Assembly: GCA_021396245.1 (NCBI GenBank)
Contig: WNYE01000031.1
Span: 1-64,000, forward strand
DNA from: Sporothrix humicola
Lineage: Eukaryota; Ascomycota; Sordariomycetes; Ophiostomatales; Ophiostomataceae
Direction of reading: 5' to 3'
Length of the DNA: 64,000 bases
Every line of letters starts with the position of its first letter. The first letter of the stretch is position 1. Of the stretch, positions 29,981 to 40,346 are shown piece by piece. Under the pieces are notes generated by a model, which searched no databases, was not told the origin of the DNA, and saw only the letters and a list, made by a program, of their open reading frames with translations. The position numbers were made by a program, and so were the translations under genes.

Positions 29981-30575
29981 GCTTGATTTTTTGCAGAAAC
30001 GAGTGTGGCAGTCTCAGTCGGCTGTCAACATGTCGTCACGATAGCTACTCTGTACATATAATGTCAATGCAGGCCGTTTCATAGGCCATCGCCTACACCA
30101 AACGCGTGAGTTAAGTTGCCGGTGTGCAGAATGAAAGCCGACACTTAGCGGATCGCTCCTTCCTTTTGTCGACCCCTCGCGACGTCGCGGTCATGTCAAG
30201 TTGTAAGTGAAATTTGGCGCTAGTTGAGCCTCGGCCCCACTTCCGGACCGCACATCGGTGATTGCCGACGTCCAGTGAAGGAGGCATGTACTGTGTATCT
30301 TGACCGTACTCTCCAGCCATGACGACGACGACTACAAAATAAAAACAGGTCCCGGGATGCAAAAAGTACGACATCGGTGCGATATATGTGGATTGGGGTC
30401 CATTTGGACTGAATGCTGCAGCGCTAATTCTGGTCCTGGGTTCGTTCTTAAATTACCGAATCGGGTAGGTACAGACTGGGCACAATCAATGTAGGGAGGA
30501 GCGACTGGTTGAAACAACGTCAACCAATTCAAAGCATTATTTCACAATTATGATTTATTTAACAGTATTTCTCAA
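29981..30575. other. Promoter region of the lyase-hydratase gene
   Basis: A 595-bp gap between the lyase-hydratase start and the 3' end of the carrier gene. It contains the CCTCGG site listed separately and no gene. Short frames here lack domains. Confidence 0.6.
30229..30234 (+). promoter_or_regulatory. CCTCGG (FarA/FarB-like) site
   Basis: CCTCGG lies 249 bp before the ATG of the lyase-hydratase gene. The core is the reported target of Aspergillus FarA/FarB and Fusarium CTF1 regulators of fatty-acid breakdown. Its recurrence upstream of the neighbouring catabolic genes is the main support. Confidence 0.5.
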
Positions 30576-31595
30576 TTATGTAAGTTGTGACCTTTGGATC
30601 ATGCTGTTTATTTGGTCTGCCAAGAACAGGGCGATTGTTCTGCGGTTGTTAGTACGTGAACAACATCTTTGTCACCAAAACACGAAGAAAACTTACGAAT
30701 GAGGTGCAATACGCATCAGATATGGCCAAAATCCACGGTAAAATTGCAGCGGCCCTTCGCTGCGTAGGACTTTCGAAAAGCAGTCAAACGTGCCCTTGTA
30801 GAGCGGAAGACCGCCCTGCTGTGCCGCCATTGACTGGTTCTGGAGCCTCGTCTTAACAAAATCAAACGGAAGGCTGACTATGGCACCGGCCAAACCTGCA
30901 ATAAACGCTGCACATGCTGTACGTACTTGAGGCGACACAGTATCCCCAAAGTGCTTCTGGATCTGGTGCTTGGACTCGGAGAAGAAGGCCAGCTGTCCAA
31001 AGTTGGTCGACATGGCCCGGATAACGGTTGGTGAAGCGCCTTTCCACAGGCCCAGAACACCCTCGTCGCGTGTAATGCGAGCCAGCGCGTTGAAGGCCGA
31101 TGTGTAGTTGCGGCGCTGAGCCGGCGGCTTCATCGTGTCGGCCTGCATACGGACGAGGGCCACTTCGGTCGGGTTGCCAATAAACGCCGCGAGGGCGCCG
31201 GCGCCGAGACCGGCCAAAGCACGGCCGCCAAAGGTCAGTGTCGTGCCCCGATCATGGGCTCTCTGGGTAAGTTTGCGTTCGAAAGTTGAAAAGAGGCCAA
31301 GTCGGGCAGTGCCATAGACCAGTTGTCGCAAAAGACCAGCCGACAGGCCCTGGTACAAGTTGAAAACGCCGCCGCGGCCAGATACAATATCGCGGACAAC
31401 GTTGGCTGGGGATGCTCTGACGCCGCCGCTGCTGTCCATCAGCTGCATCCGGACTTTGACTGTGTCGATAGGCTGGATGCAGACGGTGGCGACCATGCTT
31501 GACGCACAGGCGACAGTGAACGGGATGCTGGCCCGAAGGAAATTGTTGACCCGCGAAGGGCTCGATGAGATATCGACGGCCATATTTTGGGACAT
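30576..31595 (-). CDS. Mitochondrial carrier, oxoglutarate/malate type
   Basis: Exons, complement of 30697-31595 and 30576-30639, give 320 residues. The 57-bp intron has a GTAAGT donor and a TACTAAC branch point. The small last exon completes the sixth helix (HSTIALFLADQINSM). Three carrier repeats are marked by PIDTVKVRMQ, PTEVALVRMQ and PFDFVKTRLQ. The second-repeat PTEVALVRMQADT and the closing WPYLMRIAPH are typical of the 2-oxoglutarate/malate carrier branch in the inner membrane. In this setting it may import the dicarboxylic acid handled by the adjacent enzymes or export a product. It is divergent from the acyl-CoA dehydrogenase and shares a promoter region with it. The exact substrate is inferred. 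Confidence 0.9.
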
Positions 31596-32232
31596 AGGAG
31601 TTTGTTGTTCGAGGACGCGTATCTAAGTCATGATGTTAGGAGGTGTTCTGCCTTTCTCGTCAAGTCATATTATCGTCATCATGAAGTCTATTATGAACTG
31701 CAGTCCAATATCCTCAGCAGGCACAGGAATGTACACGAAACACTGTCGCAATGTTTTGACCCCTCATTGGGTTGACGCAGCAGTACCCTCGGTCTCTTTT
31801 CCCTCGTGGATTTACGGCCGCACGTTGAGATGCAGCAGTCGGTAAAGCCCGAGGCTTAATTTTGGGGGCCTGGACGGAGCTGTTGTAGGGGCTTACACGG
31901 GAGGCCCCATTTTAGTTTCAGTGCATTTTGGGTCCCGGGGACAGAAAATTGTGGGACTTTGAACGTCTTTTTGTTGTAGGGCAAGACGACACGAAAACAT
32001 GAAGGAAAAGGAAGGCAAAAAAGAAAATTGAGATAAGATAAAGTAAATACTTCAAAATTAATATCAGTAGATCATAAATATGCATCTTCTCATGAGTATT
32101 GGCTGCTGAAGCTTGCACGTTCAAAGAGTTTGCGGTACATCAATTCACACGGATCTGATCCCACAAATCCAACCAAAACAACAGATTCCACATTGCACTT
32201 CAACAAATCCTACAACTAGCTACACAACCACA
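31596..32232. promoter_or_regulatory. Bidirectional promoter with paired CCTCGG / CCGAGG sites
   Basis: These 637 bp separate the divergent carrier and acyl-CoA dehydrogenase genes. CCTCGG at 31787-31792 and CCGAGG at 31849-31854 face each other, 192-259 bp from the carrier ATG and 379-446 bp from the dehydrogenase ATG. Co-regulation of both genes is the natural reading. The 3' half is AT-rich. Confidence 0.55.
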
Positions 32233-33555
32233 ATGCGGGGTTCTCTCTTCCGTTCGACGGCCTCCGTGGCATCGAGCTTGAGCCGGCGTGCACCAAGGCC
32301 GTTTCTGTCTGCCATTGCACAGCAACGACATGTCCCCCCCTCCGCATCCCGTCTGATCCACAGCCGGGCCACCGACTTCTTGCCCATCAACCTGCCCGAC
32401 TGGAGCGAGTCGCAGCGGTCAGTGCGTGAGGCTATCGCCAAGATCGTCGCCAAATACCCCGACGAGTACTGGATGGACCACGATACGGAGCACAAGTTTC
32501 CCTGGGAGCTGTACAAGGACCTGGCGGACAACGGGTGGCTGGGCATCTGCCTGCCGGAGGAATTTGGCGGCTCGTCACTGGGCATTGCCGAAGCGGCCGT
32601 CATGCTGCAGACGATTGCCGAGTCGGGCGCGTGCATGAACGGCGCGTCATCTGTGCACATGAACATCTTTGGTCTGGAACCGGTGGCCAAGTTTGGCACG
32701 CCGGAGCAGAAGCAGCGATGGCTGCCGCCACTGATTGCCGGCAAGGAGAGAGCCTGTTTTGGCGTTACAGAGCCCAACACGGGCCTCGATACGCTAAAAT
32801 TGCAGTCGGTGGCCAAACGTGAAGGCGATCATTACGTGGCCAAGGGCTCCAAGATTTTCATCTCGACGGCACAGGTGTCTCAAAAGATTCTGCTGCTGGC
32901 CCGCACAACTCCGCTCGACCAGGTCGACAAGCCGAGCCGCGGTCTTTCTCTGTTCTACACGGACCTTAACCGGGATGCCGTCAAAATTACAGAAATCCCC
33001 AAGATGGGCCGGTCAGCCGTGGACACGAACGTCCTGTTCTTTGAGGACTGGAAGATCCCTACCGAAGACCTGGTCGGCAACGAAGGCGACGGCTTCAAGA
33101 TGATTCTGCACGGCATGAACGCAGAGCGTGTTCTCGTGGCCGCCGAGGCTTTGGGCATCGGTTTTGCGGCCCTTCGCCGCGCCAGCCAGTACGCCGGCGA
33201 GCGAGTCGTCTTTGGAAAGCCCATTGGCTCGTACCAGGGCATCCAGCATCCTCTTGCTGAGCGCTGGATGGAGCTGGAGGCCGCACGGCTGATGGTCTAC
33301 TTGGCGGCCAGACAGTACGACGAGGGCTACACGGGCGGCGAGTACGCCAACGCCGGCAAGTTTTTGGCGTCAGAGGCGGCATTCAAGGCCGCCGAGCGCG
33401 CTGTTTTGACGCACGGTGGTATGGGCTATGCCAAGGAATATCACGTTGAGCGGTACCTGCGCGAAGCCACGCTGTCGCGCATTGCGCCGGTCAGCGGCGA
33501 GATGATCAAGAACTACATTGGCCAGCAGGTGCTGGGCCTGCCGAAGAGTTATTAG
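32233..33555 (+). CDS. Acyl-CoA dehydrogenase, mitochondrial, isovaleryl/long-chain-like active site
   Basis: A single-exon gene of 440 residues from the ATG at 32233. The frame is open upstream, but this ATG starts an Arg/Ser-rich mitochondrial presequence (about 1-45). FAD and substrate motifs are present: FGVTEPNTGLDT, GSKIFISTA and LTHGGMGYAKEYHVERYLREA. The usual glutamate of medium-chain enzymes (in YEGT after the RDA motif) is absent; the tail reads RIAPVSGEM. Instead Glu298 in GMNAERVLVAAE aligns with the helix-G base of isovaleryl- and long-chain enzymes, suiting a branched acyl chain. The enzyme should oxidise an acyl-CoA at alpha-beta, passing electrons to ETF. Context suggests that it feeds the hydratase-lyase fusion. 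Confidence 0.9.
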   Translation: MRGSLFRSTASVASSLSRRAPRPFLSAIAQQRHVPPSASRLIHSRATDFLPINLPDWSESQRSVREAIAKIVAKYPDEYWMDHDTEHKFPWELYKDLADNGWLGICLPEEFGGSSLGIAEAAVMLQTIAESGACMNGASSVHMNIFGLEPVAKFGTPEQKQRWLPPLIAGKERACFGVTEPNTGLDTLKLQSVAKREGDHYVAKGSKIFISTAQVSQKILLLARTTPLDQVDKPSRGLSLFYTDLNRDAVKITEIPKMGRSAVDTNVLFFEDWKIPTEDLVGNEGDGFKMILHGMNAERVLVAAEALGIGFAALRRASQYAGERVVFGKPIGSYQGIQHPLAERWMELEAARLMVYLAARQYDEGYTGGEYANAGKFLASEAAFKAAERAVLTHGGMGYAKEYHVERYLREATLSRIAPVSGEMIKNYIGQQVLGLPKSY

Positions 33556-34139
33556 TTAAGATGCGTGCATAGATGGGAACAGAATAGAAATAAATTTAAA
33601 TCAAATAAAAGATGTCTGAAAAATTGTGGTTACTATTGAAATATTACAACAGTTTCTATCGTATGTTCGTCGGACACTGAGATGGTTTCCTTGTTGGACT
33701 GTTGGACTGTTGGACAAAGGAAAGGACGACAACATTCGTGTAAGTCAGTGGTGGGGCAAATTCATACCTGCGTGACGAGAAATTAGCCTCGGCATCCCTC
33801 CGAGGCTCACTGTTGCAGCGCACAGCACCGCTGACTTTCAGTGGACGTAGGCGAAAATACAGCCAGACATCACGGCAATCGCCGTCGAATGGCAATTGCC
33901 AGCAAATCAAGCGGCTTTGTCTGTTCCGTGATGGCCTCACCATTATTATGGTAGTATCATCTGACGAGTCCAACGCGGGATGCGCTTGTCTACATTTGAC
34001 GAGGGGCATAAACATAAAACATAAACTATGTCCGGAAGCCCTTGAAGACGACTCACCTACGCTATCAGGAAGGTGAACTACGATAACGTCGACGACAGAG
34101 AGACCCAATAAATCCTAGCACTGTCTAGACAAATCGAAA
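33556..34139. other. Promoter region of the CoA-transferase gene
   Basis: A 584-bp gap between two plus-strand genes. It contains the palindromic CCTCGG element listed separately. A 150-codon minus-strand frame (33656-34108) has no domain and is treated as chance. Confidence 0.55.
33785..33807. promoter_or_regulatory. Palindromic CCTCGG-N7-CCGAGG operator-like element
   Basis: AGCCTCGG-CATCCCT-CCGAGGCT is a perfect 8-bp inverted repeat with a 7-bp spacer, 333-355 bp before the CoA-transferase ATG. A pair of inverted half-sites suits a dimeric Zn2Cys6 regulator. The half-site equals the FarA/FarB core. Confidence 0.6.
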
Positions 34140-35546
34140 ATGATTTCACCATCACGATGCATTACGCGGCCTCTTCGAAGATGCGCCAAGTTTCAAACGA
34201 ACACCAACCGTGGACAGCTTATTCGGACATTTGCAACAGTCGCAAAGGGCGTGCCACAACAAACAGAGGGCTCTCTGAAGGGCGTCCGTGTTCTTGATCT
34301 GTCTCGAGTTCTCGCTGCACCGTTTTGCACACAAATTCTGGCTGACTATGGCGCCGACGTCATCAAAGTCGAGGCTATTGGAAAGGGTGTACGTTTGGGG
34401 GATTTCTATTTTGTTTTACACTGTTTGTAACTGACCATCTTTCTCCGCACCCAGGACGACACGCGACACTGGAAAATGCCCGGCGAGGACGCAAAATGGA
34501 ACGACGACGCCGGCCCCATGTCCAACTACTTTGCATCGGTCAACCGCAACAAACGGTCCGTGACGCTCAACCTCAAGAACGAAAAGGGCCGCAATATCCT
34601 GTTCCGGCTCGCCAAACAGGCCGACATTGTCGTCGAGAACTTCAAGCCTGGGACCATGGACCGACTCGGCGTGGGCTACGAGCGCCTCAAGGAAGCCAAC
34701 CCCTCGATTATCTATGCCAGCATTTCCGGCTACGGCCCCGGCGGCCCATATGGATCCAGGGGTGGCTATGATCCCATTGCAGCGGCCGAGGCTGGTCTTT
34801 TGCATATTACTGGACAGCGCAACGGCCCTCCCGTCCGGACAGGCATTGGCATGATTGACATGTCGACGGGCCTCTACATGCACGGTGCCATTCTGGCGGC
34901 ACTTTTATCGCGACAGGCCACAGGCCTCGGCCAACGCATCGACGCTTCACTTTTTGAGACACAAATCAGTCTGCTGACGAACGTCGGCCTTTCGTGGCTC
35001 AACATGGGCATCGAGGCCGAGCGCTGGGGCTGCCAGCATCCCAGCATTGCGCCCTACGACGCCTTTGAGACCAAGGACCTGTACCTCGTGTGTGGAGCCA
35101 CCAACGACCTGCAATACGGAAAGTTCTGCAAGCTGCTGGGCCTCGATGACCTGATCAAAGACCCCCGCTTCGACACGGCCCCCAAGCGGACAGCGAACCG
35201 AGACGAGCTGGTGCCGTACTTCCAGGCGCGCTTCAAGGAGAAAACGACCGACGAGTGGCTCGAGATCTTTGAGGACACTGGCCTGCCCTTTGCGCCCATC
35301 AACAACATGCAGCGGACGTTTGCGCACCCGCAGACCGCGGCACGGAATATGGTGGCCGAGCGCGCCTTTGACGCCTCCAAGTCGGGCGACATTCGGCTGA
35401 TTGCGCCGCCTGTCAAGTTCGGGGCCACGCCGCCGACGATTCGCACGAACCCGCCGCGTCTGGGCGAGCACACCGAGCAGGTGCTGGCAGAGAGTGGACT
35501 GAGCACGGACGAAATTGCCGAGCTGCAAAAGGAGGGTGTTGTGTAG
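34140..35546 (+). CDS. Family III (CaiB/BaiF) CoA-transferase, mitochondrial
   Basis: Exons 34140-34388 and 34455-35546 give 446 residues; the 66-bp intron is GTACGT...CCCAG. The start MISPSRCITRPLRRC is a typical mitochondrial presequence. The family opening is GVRVLDLSRVLAAPFCTQILADYGADVIKVE, seen in two adjoining parts, then KRSVTLNL and the catalytic aspartate in IDMSTGL (Asp218), which forms an acyl anhydride. In animals the nearest kind of enzyme moves CoA from succinyl-CoA to glutarate or 3-hydroxy-3-methylglutarate. With the dehydrogenase and the hydratase-lyase beside it, activation of a methyl-branched C5-C6 dicarboxylate is likely. The family is firm, the substrate inferred. Confidence 0.93.
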
Positions 35547-36399
35547 GGTGTTGGATAGGGTACATTTTTACATTACGGAGAATACAAATGAGTACAAACG
35601 AGTACAAAGAGCATAGATGGAGACAGTGAGAGAGGGTGGGTGGATTTATGTGGATGGTTCGAGTGTAAAAAGATGCAAATCAAGAATGAATGTTGAAAAA
35701 AGTACTGCCACCCTCACAGCCAACTCTGATAATGCAATACGTCGTCCATCGTCAAGCAATTTTTGTATATCCAGTGCCCACGTTTCAAAGTTTGGACAGG
35801 GAACGGACAGGGACGGCAGATGGTTGTGGACCTCTCTGAGAGAAATGGTGTTGTTAGATTGGCAGGTTCCCGCGGTTATGTGGGATGTGCTTTTATGATT
35901 ACGGCGTGCAGTAGCCGGGTTGCATGGAGGATTTGCGGCGGATTTACAAGGATACGGCGTCCAAGAAAGCATCCAAGAAAGGACATCCGCGGCCTGCCTG
36001 TCTTTCATGGAGTTTCGCCCTCTTTTGTAGTACTTCCACGGCGAATACCGAGCGGGGTAGCACTGTCTAAATCTGGGGTACCCCCGTATTACCCCGTAAT
36101 TCGGCTGCCAGCGCCGTTGACGGGCTCACGCCCGAATTTCCTCTTTCGTGTTGATGGAAGACAGGAGATGCTAGTTGTGTTATGTTGGTTGGAGAAACAG
36201 GATACGAGTAGCGAAGGTTCCTGCGATGCAAGAGTACTTATATGTGTCGATCCCAGTTTGACACGAGGCCACACAATATATTGTTGATCATCTCCAGATT
36301 GTTTTTCTTATCTGTGTTTCTTTCTTCTTTCTTCTTATTTTAATTATTGTTCGTCAGTCTTGTTTTTTTTTTTTTTTCCTACTTCCCTCGGCCTTCACC
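35547..36399. other. Intergenic spacer and ACS transporter promoter
   Basis: An 853-bp gap. G/C-rich runs around 36050-36100 (GGGGTACCCCC and TACCCCG) form weak inverted repeats. A T-rich run before 36380 and a CCTCGG at 36386-36391 lie just before the ATG; being inside the leader, this copy may not be a binding site. A 174-codon frame here is unsupported. Confidence 0.5.
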
Positions 36400-38089
36400 A
36401 TGTCCGACGCTGAGAAAGCAGCCGAGGCCAACGCCAAGGTAGCCGTCCACGCAGAAACGACAGCCACAAACAACACGGCCAATGAGAACAACAGAATCAA
36501 CGCCACCGACAACACGAACCCGCTCGTCTTGGCTGCAACTACCGACCGTGACGAGGATGGCGACGTCAAGCCTGCCGCTGGCCTCGACGAGCAGAACCTG
36601 CCCAATTACGACGATGCCGAGACGAAGCGCGTGCTGCGCAAGGTCGACTACCGGCTGGTGCCGATGCTGATGCTTCTTTATCTGATCTGCTTTGTCGACA
36701 AGGGCAACATTGGCAACGCCAAGGTGGCCGGCATGAACAAGGAGCTCAAGCTGACAGATGCGCAATACAATCTGGCGTTGATGGTGCGTGCACTTGCAGT
36801 TCTATTTTTATTTGAGTGTTTCCACCGAAACTAACTGTTTGTTCTCTGCCTTGTAGATCTTCTTTATTCCTTATACGCTTTTCGAAGTGCCCAGCAACAT
36901 TGTCCTCAAACTCATCCGGCCGTCATGGTGGCTCGGCATTCTGCTCCTGGCATGGGGCACAGTCATGACGCTACACGGCATTGTCCACAGCGCCGGTGCT
37001 CTGATTGCTGTCCGTTTCTTCCTGGGCCTGTGTGAGGCTGGCTTCTTCCCCGCTGCCGCATATCTGCTGAGTGAATGGTACTGCCGTTTCGAGCTGCAGC
37101 GCCGCATGTCGATGTTGTTTGTCGCCGCGTCCATGTCAGGTGCCTTCTCTGGTCTTCTCGGGTTTGCTCTCGAACTCATGGACGGCATTGGCGGTCTGTC
37201 TGGCTGGCGCTGGATTTTCATCTTAGAGGGCATCTTCACGGCCGTTGTCGGCGCTACTCTTCCTTGGACGTTGACCGACAGTCCCGAGCTCGCATCGTTC
37301 CTAACCCCCGCCGAGAAACTGTTTATCCGCCAGCGTCTGGAGCAGGACGCCGGTTCGTCTGCTGGCCGTGTCAAGACGGGCGAGAAGTTCCAGCGGAAGT
37401 TCATCACAGGCGCGCTCAAGGACTGGCGCATCTGGTTCACCATTTTTATTTTCTGGGGCAACACCGTCACCATCTACAGCTTCACTTTCACGGCGCCCAC
37501 CATCATCCTCGAGCTCGGATACACGGCCGCCAAGGCCCAGCTTCTGACGATCCCCATCTATGCCGCCGGTGCCATCTTTTCTTACATTATTGCTTGGCTC
37601 GCCGATCGCCACCACACGCGCTGGCCGTTTGTCGTTATTCCGTACACGTGTGCTCTGATCGGCTTCGTTGGCATCATGGCTTCGCCCAAGGACCGGCTGC
37701 CCGGCGTCACCTACTTTTTCCTCTTTTTTATTCCCGGTGGATGCTTTGCCGGCGTTGCCACGCTTGTCTCGTGGGTCAGCAACAATCTGTCGCCGACTTG
37801 GAAGAGAGCTGTCGGCATCGCCACGTGCATCACCATTGGCAACATGGGCGGCATTGTGGGCACCAACATCTACATTGCCAAGGAAGCGCCCAACTACTGG
37901 ACCGGCTACGGCATCTCTCTGGCCTTTTTGGTCCTGGCCATTGCCTCCACGTTCGTTCTTCGTGCCGTTTGGAAGCGCGACAATGACAGGCGCGATGCCA
38001 TGACAGAGGAGGAAATCTATGCCAAGTACACCGAGGACGAGCTCCTCGACATGGGCGATCGCTCGCCTCTTTACCGTTATGTCCTGTAG
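36400..38089 (+). CDS. MFS anion:cation symporter (ACS/Dal5-Tna1 type)
   Basis: Exons 36400-36783 and 36857-38089 give 538 residues; the 73-bp intron sits between the first and second membrane segments at a codon boundary. A long polar start (about 1-90) precedes KVDYRLVPMLMLLYLICFVDKGNIGNA, quoted here in spirit as the first helix with its conserved D/K/N pattern. The ACS signature RFFLGLCEAGFFPAAAY followed by SEWY is clear. About twelve hydrophobic segments follow. Relatives take up allantoate, nicotinate, pantothenate or other organic anions across the plasma membrane. Its position at the end of the CoA-ester cluster suggests uptake of the acid that the cluster degrades. Confidence 0.9.
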
Positions 38090-38203
38090 GGGTGGTGGAC
38101 ACCTGTGAAATATAAATATAAACGAGCATCGAGGAACTGCCGTATCATGCACATAATATTTTTATAGAAATAAAAGTGCTCTATTTACATATCTATTTAT
38201 TGC

Positions 38204-39415
38204 CTAATCCAGTCTGTAGACAAGCTTCTCTGCTTTGACCTTGCCCAGTCGCAGCTTCTCCAGCCCATCAGCAATGCCCTCCAGACCGCCCTTTTCCAGT
38301 CTGTACGTGTGCGGCTTGAGCAGTCCTGCCTTGACGAGCTGCTCCGTCAGAGCATAGAACTTCTTGCCAAACTCGTGGTCCTCGACAATGGCCGGCATCG
38401 TCGTGTCGCCAAACTGGAACGACTTGCCAAAGACGGTGTACATGACGGTGAATGCGGCCTTGACGTCTTCGCGAGGGAACTTGACACCCAAAAGGCTGCC
38501 ATAGCGAGGCGTGCCCGCCGACACATCAGCCGACAGAGCGTCTGCACAGATCTGGGCCGACTGTGCAACACTGACCGTGTCCCAGGCGTGGTAGAGTTTG
38601 TTGTCGGTCAACTCCCGGATTTTCTGTCCGGCCTCGGAATCGTGGTAGTCGACAACGTGCGTTGCGCCGAGGCTCTTGACGTACTCAAAGTTGGCCGGTG
38701 AGCATGTCGTGATGACCGTGTAGCCGGCAAGGCGGGCAAACTGGATGCCGAGAGCGCCGGTCGCCGTGCTTCCGCCGTAAATGAGGACGGGTGTGTTTCT
38801 CGACGGAGGGTTGGCGGCCGTCTTGATATCGGGGAGCTCAAGCTGGAGTGCTTTCTGGAAGAGACCCTGGCCGACCGTGATAGCGCCCAGGCCCATCGTG
38901 GCCGCTGCCTCATACTCCATTCCGTTCTCCGGAAGCTTCATCTGCACGTCGGCCAACACAGTCGCATACTCGGCAAACACGCCGTCGTCGGCATTGACAG
39001 AGTTGGATCCGTGGGAAACGCCAAACACCCGGTCGCCCTCCTTCCACTTGTTTTGTCGAGCAGCCTCCTCGCCAACGGCCACAACGACACCGGCATAGTC
39101 GCAGCCGACAATGCATCCAGGTTTGGCTCGCTGGCCGTAGACACTGCGCCAGTCTGTCGGGTTGAGAGCCACAGCCACAGGCTTCACCAGAAGTTGGTCT
39201 TTTTGTAAAGCTGGGACTGCTCTCTGCAAATCGACTGTGCCGGCCTTGGCCGTAGAATCGACGACAAATGCCTTCATCGTGGTCGGTATGGATTGTTGTT
39301 GTCGAGTCGTTGCAAAACGTCTTGATTGTGTTGATGTCGATGTCGATGTGGCCGAACTTGTACCTCGGAATGTTCTTGTCGCAGTTCTTGCGAAGATGGT
39401 CCGAACAGATGCCAT
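38204..39415 (-). CDS. MDR-family oxidoreductase (TOXD/enoyl-reductase-like) with N-terminal presequence
   Basis: An intronless frame of 403 residues. Residues 1-46 are Arg/Ser/Thr-rich (ASVRTIFARTATRTFRG) and look like a mitochondrial presequence. The catalytic body starts at Met47 (MKAFVVDS), which could also serve as a cytosolic start. NADPH fold: GCDYAGVVVAVG, VLIYGGSTATGALGIQFA, then TCSPANFEYVKSLGA. Zinc ligands are lacking, as in stand-alone enoyl reductases such as TOXD- or LovC-like proteins. It converges with the ACS transporter (114 bp between stops) and carries CCTCGG upstream (39608-39613). A reductase acting on an unsaturated intermediate of the same pathway is possible but unproven. 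Confidence 0.87.
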   Translation of the reverse strand: MASVRTIFARTATRTFRGTSSATSTSTSTQSRRFATTRQQQSIPTTMKAFVVDSTAKAGTVDLQRAVPALQKDQLLVKPVAVALNPTDWRSVYGQRAKPGCIVGCDYAGVVVAVGEEAARQNKWKEGDRVFGVSHGSNSVNADDGVFAEYATVLADVQMKLPENGMEYEAAATMGLGAITVGQGLFQKALQLELPDIKTAANPPSRNTPVLIYGGSTATGALGIQFARLAGYTVITTCSPANFEYVKSLGATHVVDYHDSEAGQKIRELTDNKLYHAWDTVSVAQSAQICADALSADVSAGTPRYGSLLGVKFPREDVKAAFTVMYTVFGKSFQFGDTTMPAIVEDHEFGKKFYALTEQLVKAGLLKPHTYRLEKGGLEGIADGLEKLRLGKVKAEKLVYRLD

Positions 39416-40346
39416 TTTGAATCCCCAATCGTACGGCCGTAATTTTGTCGTTAACTTCTTCTCCGCTGTTAAGCTATCTCCAGACCTTTCCAGATGTTCT
39501 CCAACTATTGAATATTCTCCTTTGCCATATTAATGTTTTTCCGATCCTTCAGACATGACAAACATCAACGTCTTTGTAAGTACGTCTCTCGTCGGCGGAA
39601 AGTGTAGCCTCGGCCATCGCCGTTGAGCTCCTACACTGGCTCACTGGCCCTCCTTCCCCCACACATCCCATCCTTCGGCCCCGTTTCCGTCCTAGTCCCA
39701 CTTCCCAATCCAGTAACCAGCTCTCGGTGTTAATGGACCAATGCCAGCTAACACCGGTTTTGGGTGGGAAGGCCACATCCGAGGGGACCTGGTCAACTTT
39801 GATTGCAAATCAACGTCACTTCACCTCGTGAAGTCTTGTCAATTCAATTTGGCAAATACAGAATCTACTTTTGTAGATAGCATTGAAAGCCATACGCTTG
39901 AGGATCAATCTATTTTAGTCCTGGGTGCTACAGACCCCTTGTGCCGTCACGTGGAATTAGCCGAAGATCTTACCTCAGCCACCAGCATCAGTGTTTTGCA
40001 ACTTGGGACGTCAGTCAACAAAAGTGCCCATGAAATTCAATTGCAACCTCTTTCATCATTTAAAGACATGAAAAATAATGTTGTGGGTTTTTTAGCGATC
40101 CTATTTATTCTTTTGTAATTTTTTTGGCTTTTTTTAAACTGAAATGGTTTACATTTTCAATATAAACAATATGAAGTTAAATCTACAAATTAAACTTGCC
40201 GAAACAAAGCTATTCAATTTTACACACATCATGTCAACACCACTAACCTCCAAGCATGACTTTACTTCCAATTGAATTGAATAAATGATAACTTTATACA
40301 TGTTTAAACGTAATTTATTCATTATTTATTTCACTTTCTTTCACAT
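39416..40346. other. Intergenic, with CCTCGG site for the MDR gene
   Basis: A 931-bp gap. CCTCGG at 39608-39613 lies 193 bp before the MDR start. From 40040 onward the DNA is AT-rich. A 125-codon plus-strand frame (39741-40118) has no domain and no good context. Nothing else is seen. Confidence 0.5.
39608..39613 (+). promoter_or_regulatory. CCTCGG (FarA/FarB-like) site
   Basis: A single half-site, GCCTCGGCC, 193 bp upstream of the minus-strand MDR gene. It matches the sites near the other cluster genes and suggests shared control. Confidence 0.4.

Noticed and set aside
35763..36287. 174-codon plus-strand frame
   Set aside because: No domain; it covers the promoter of the ACS transporter and has an irregular composition.
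36386..36391. CCTCGG directly before the ACS transporter ATG
   Set aside because: It sits 9 bp before the start codon, within the leader, so it is not counted as a regulator site.
39741..40118. 125-codon plus-strand frame
   Set aside because: No domain, no homologue recognised and AT-rich end; most likely chance.
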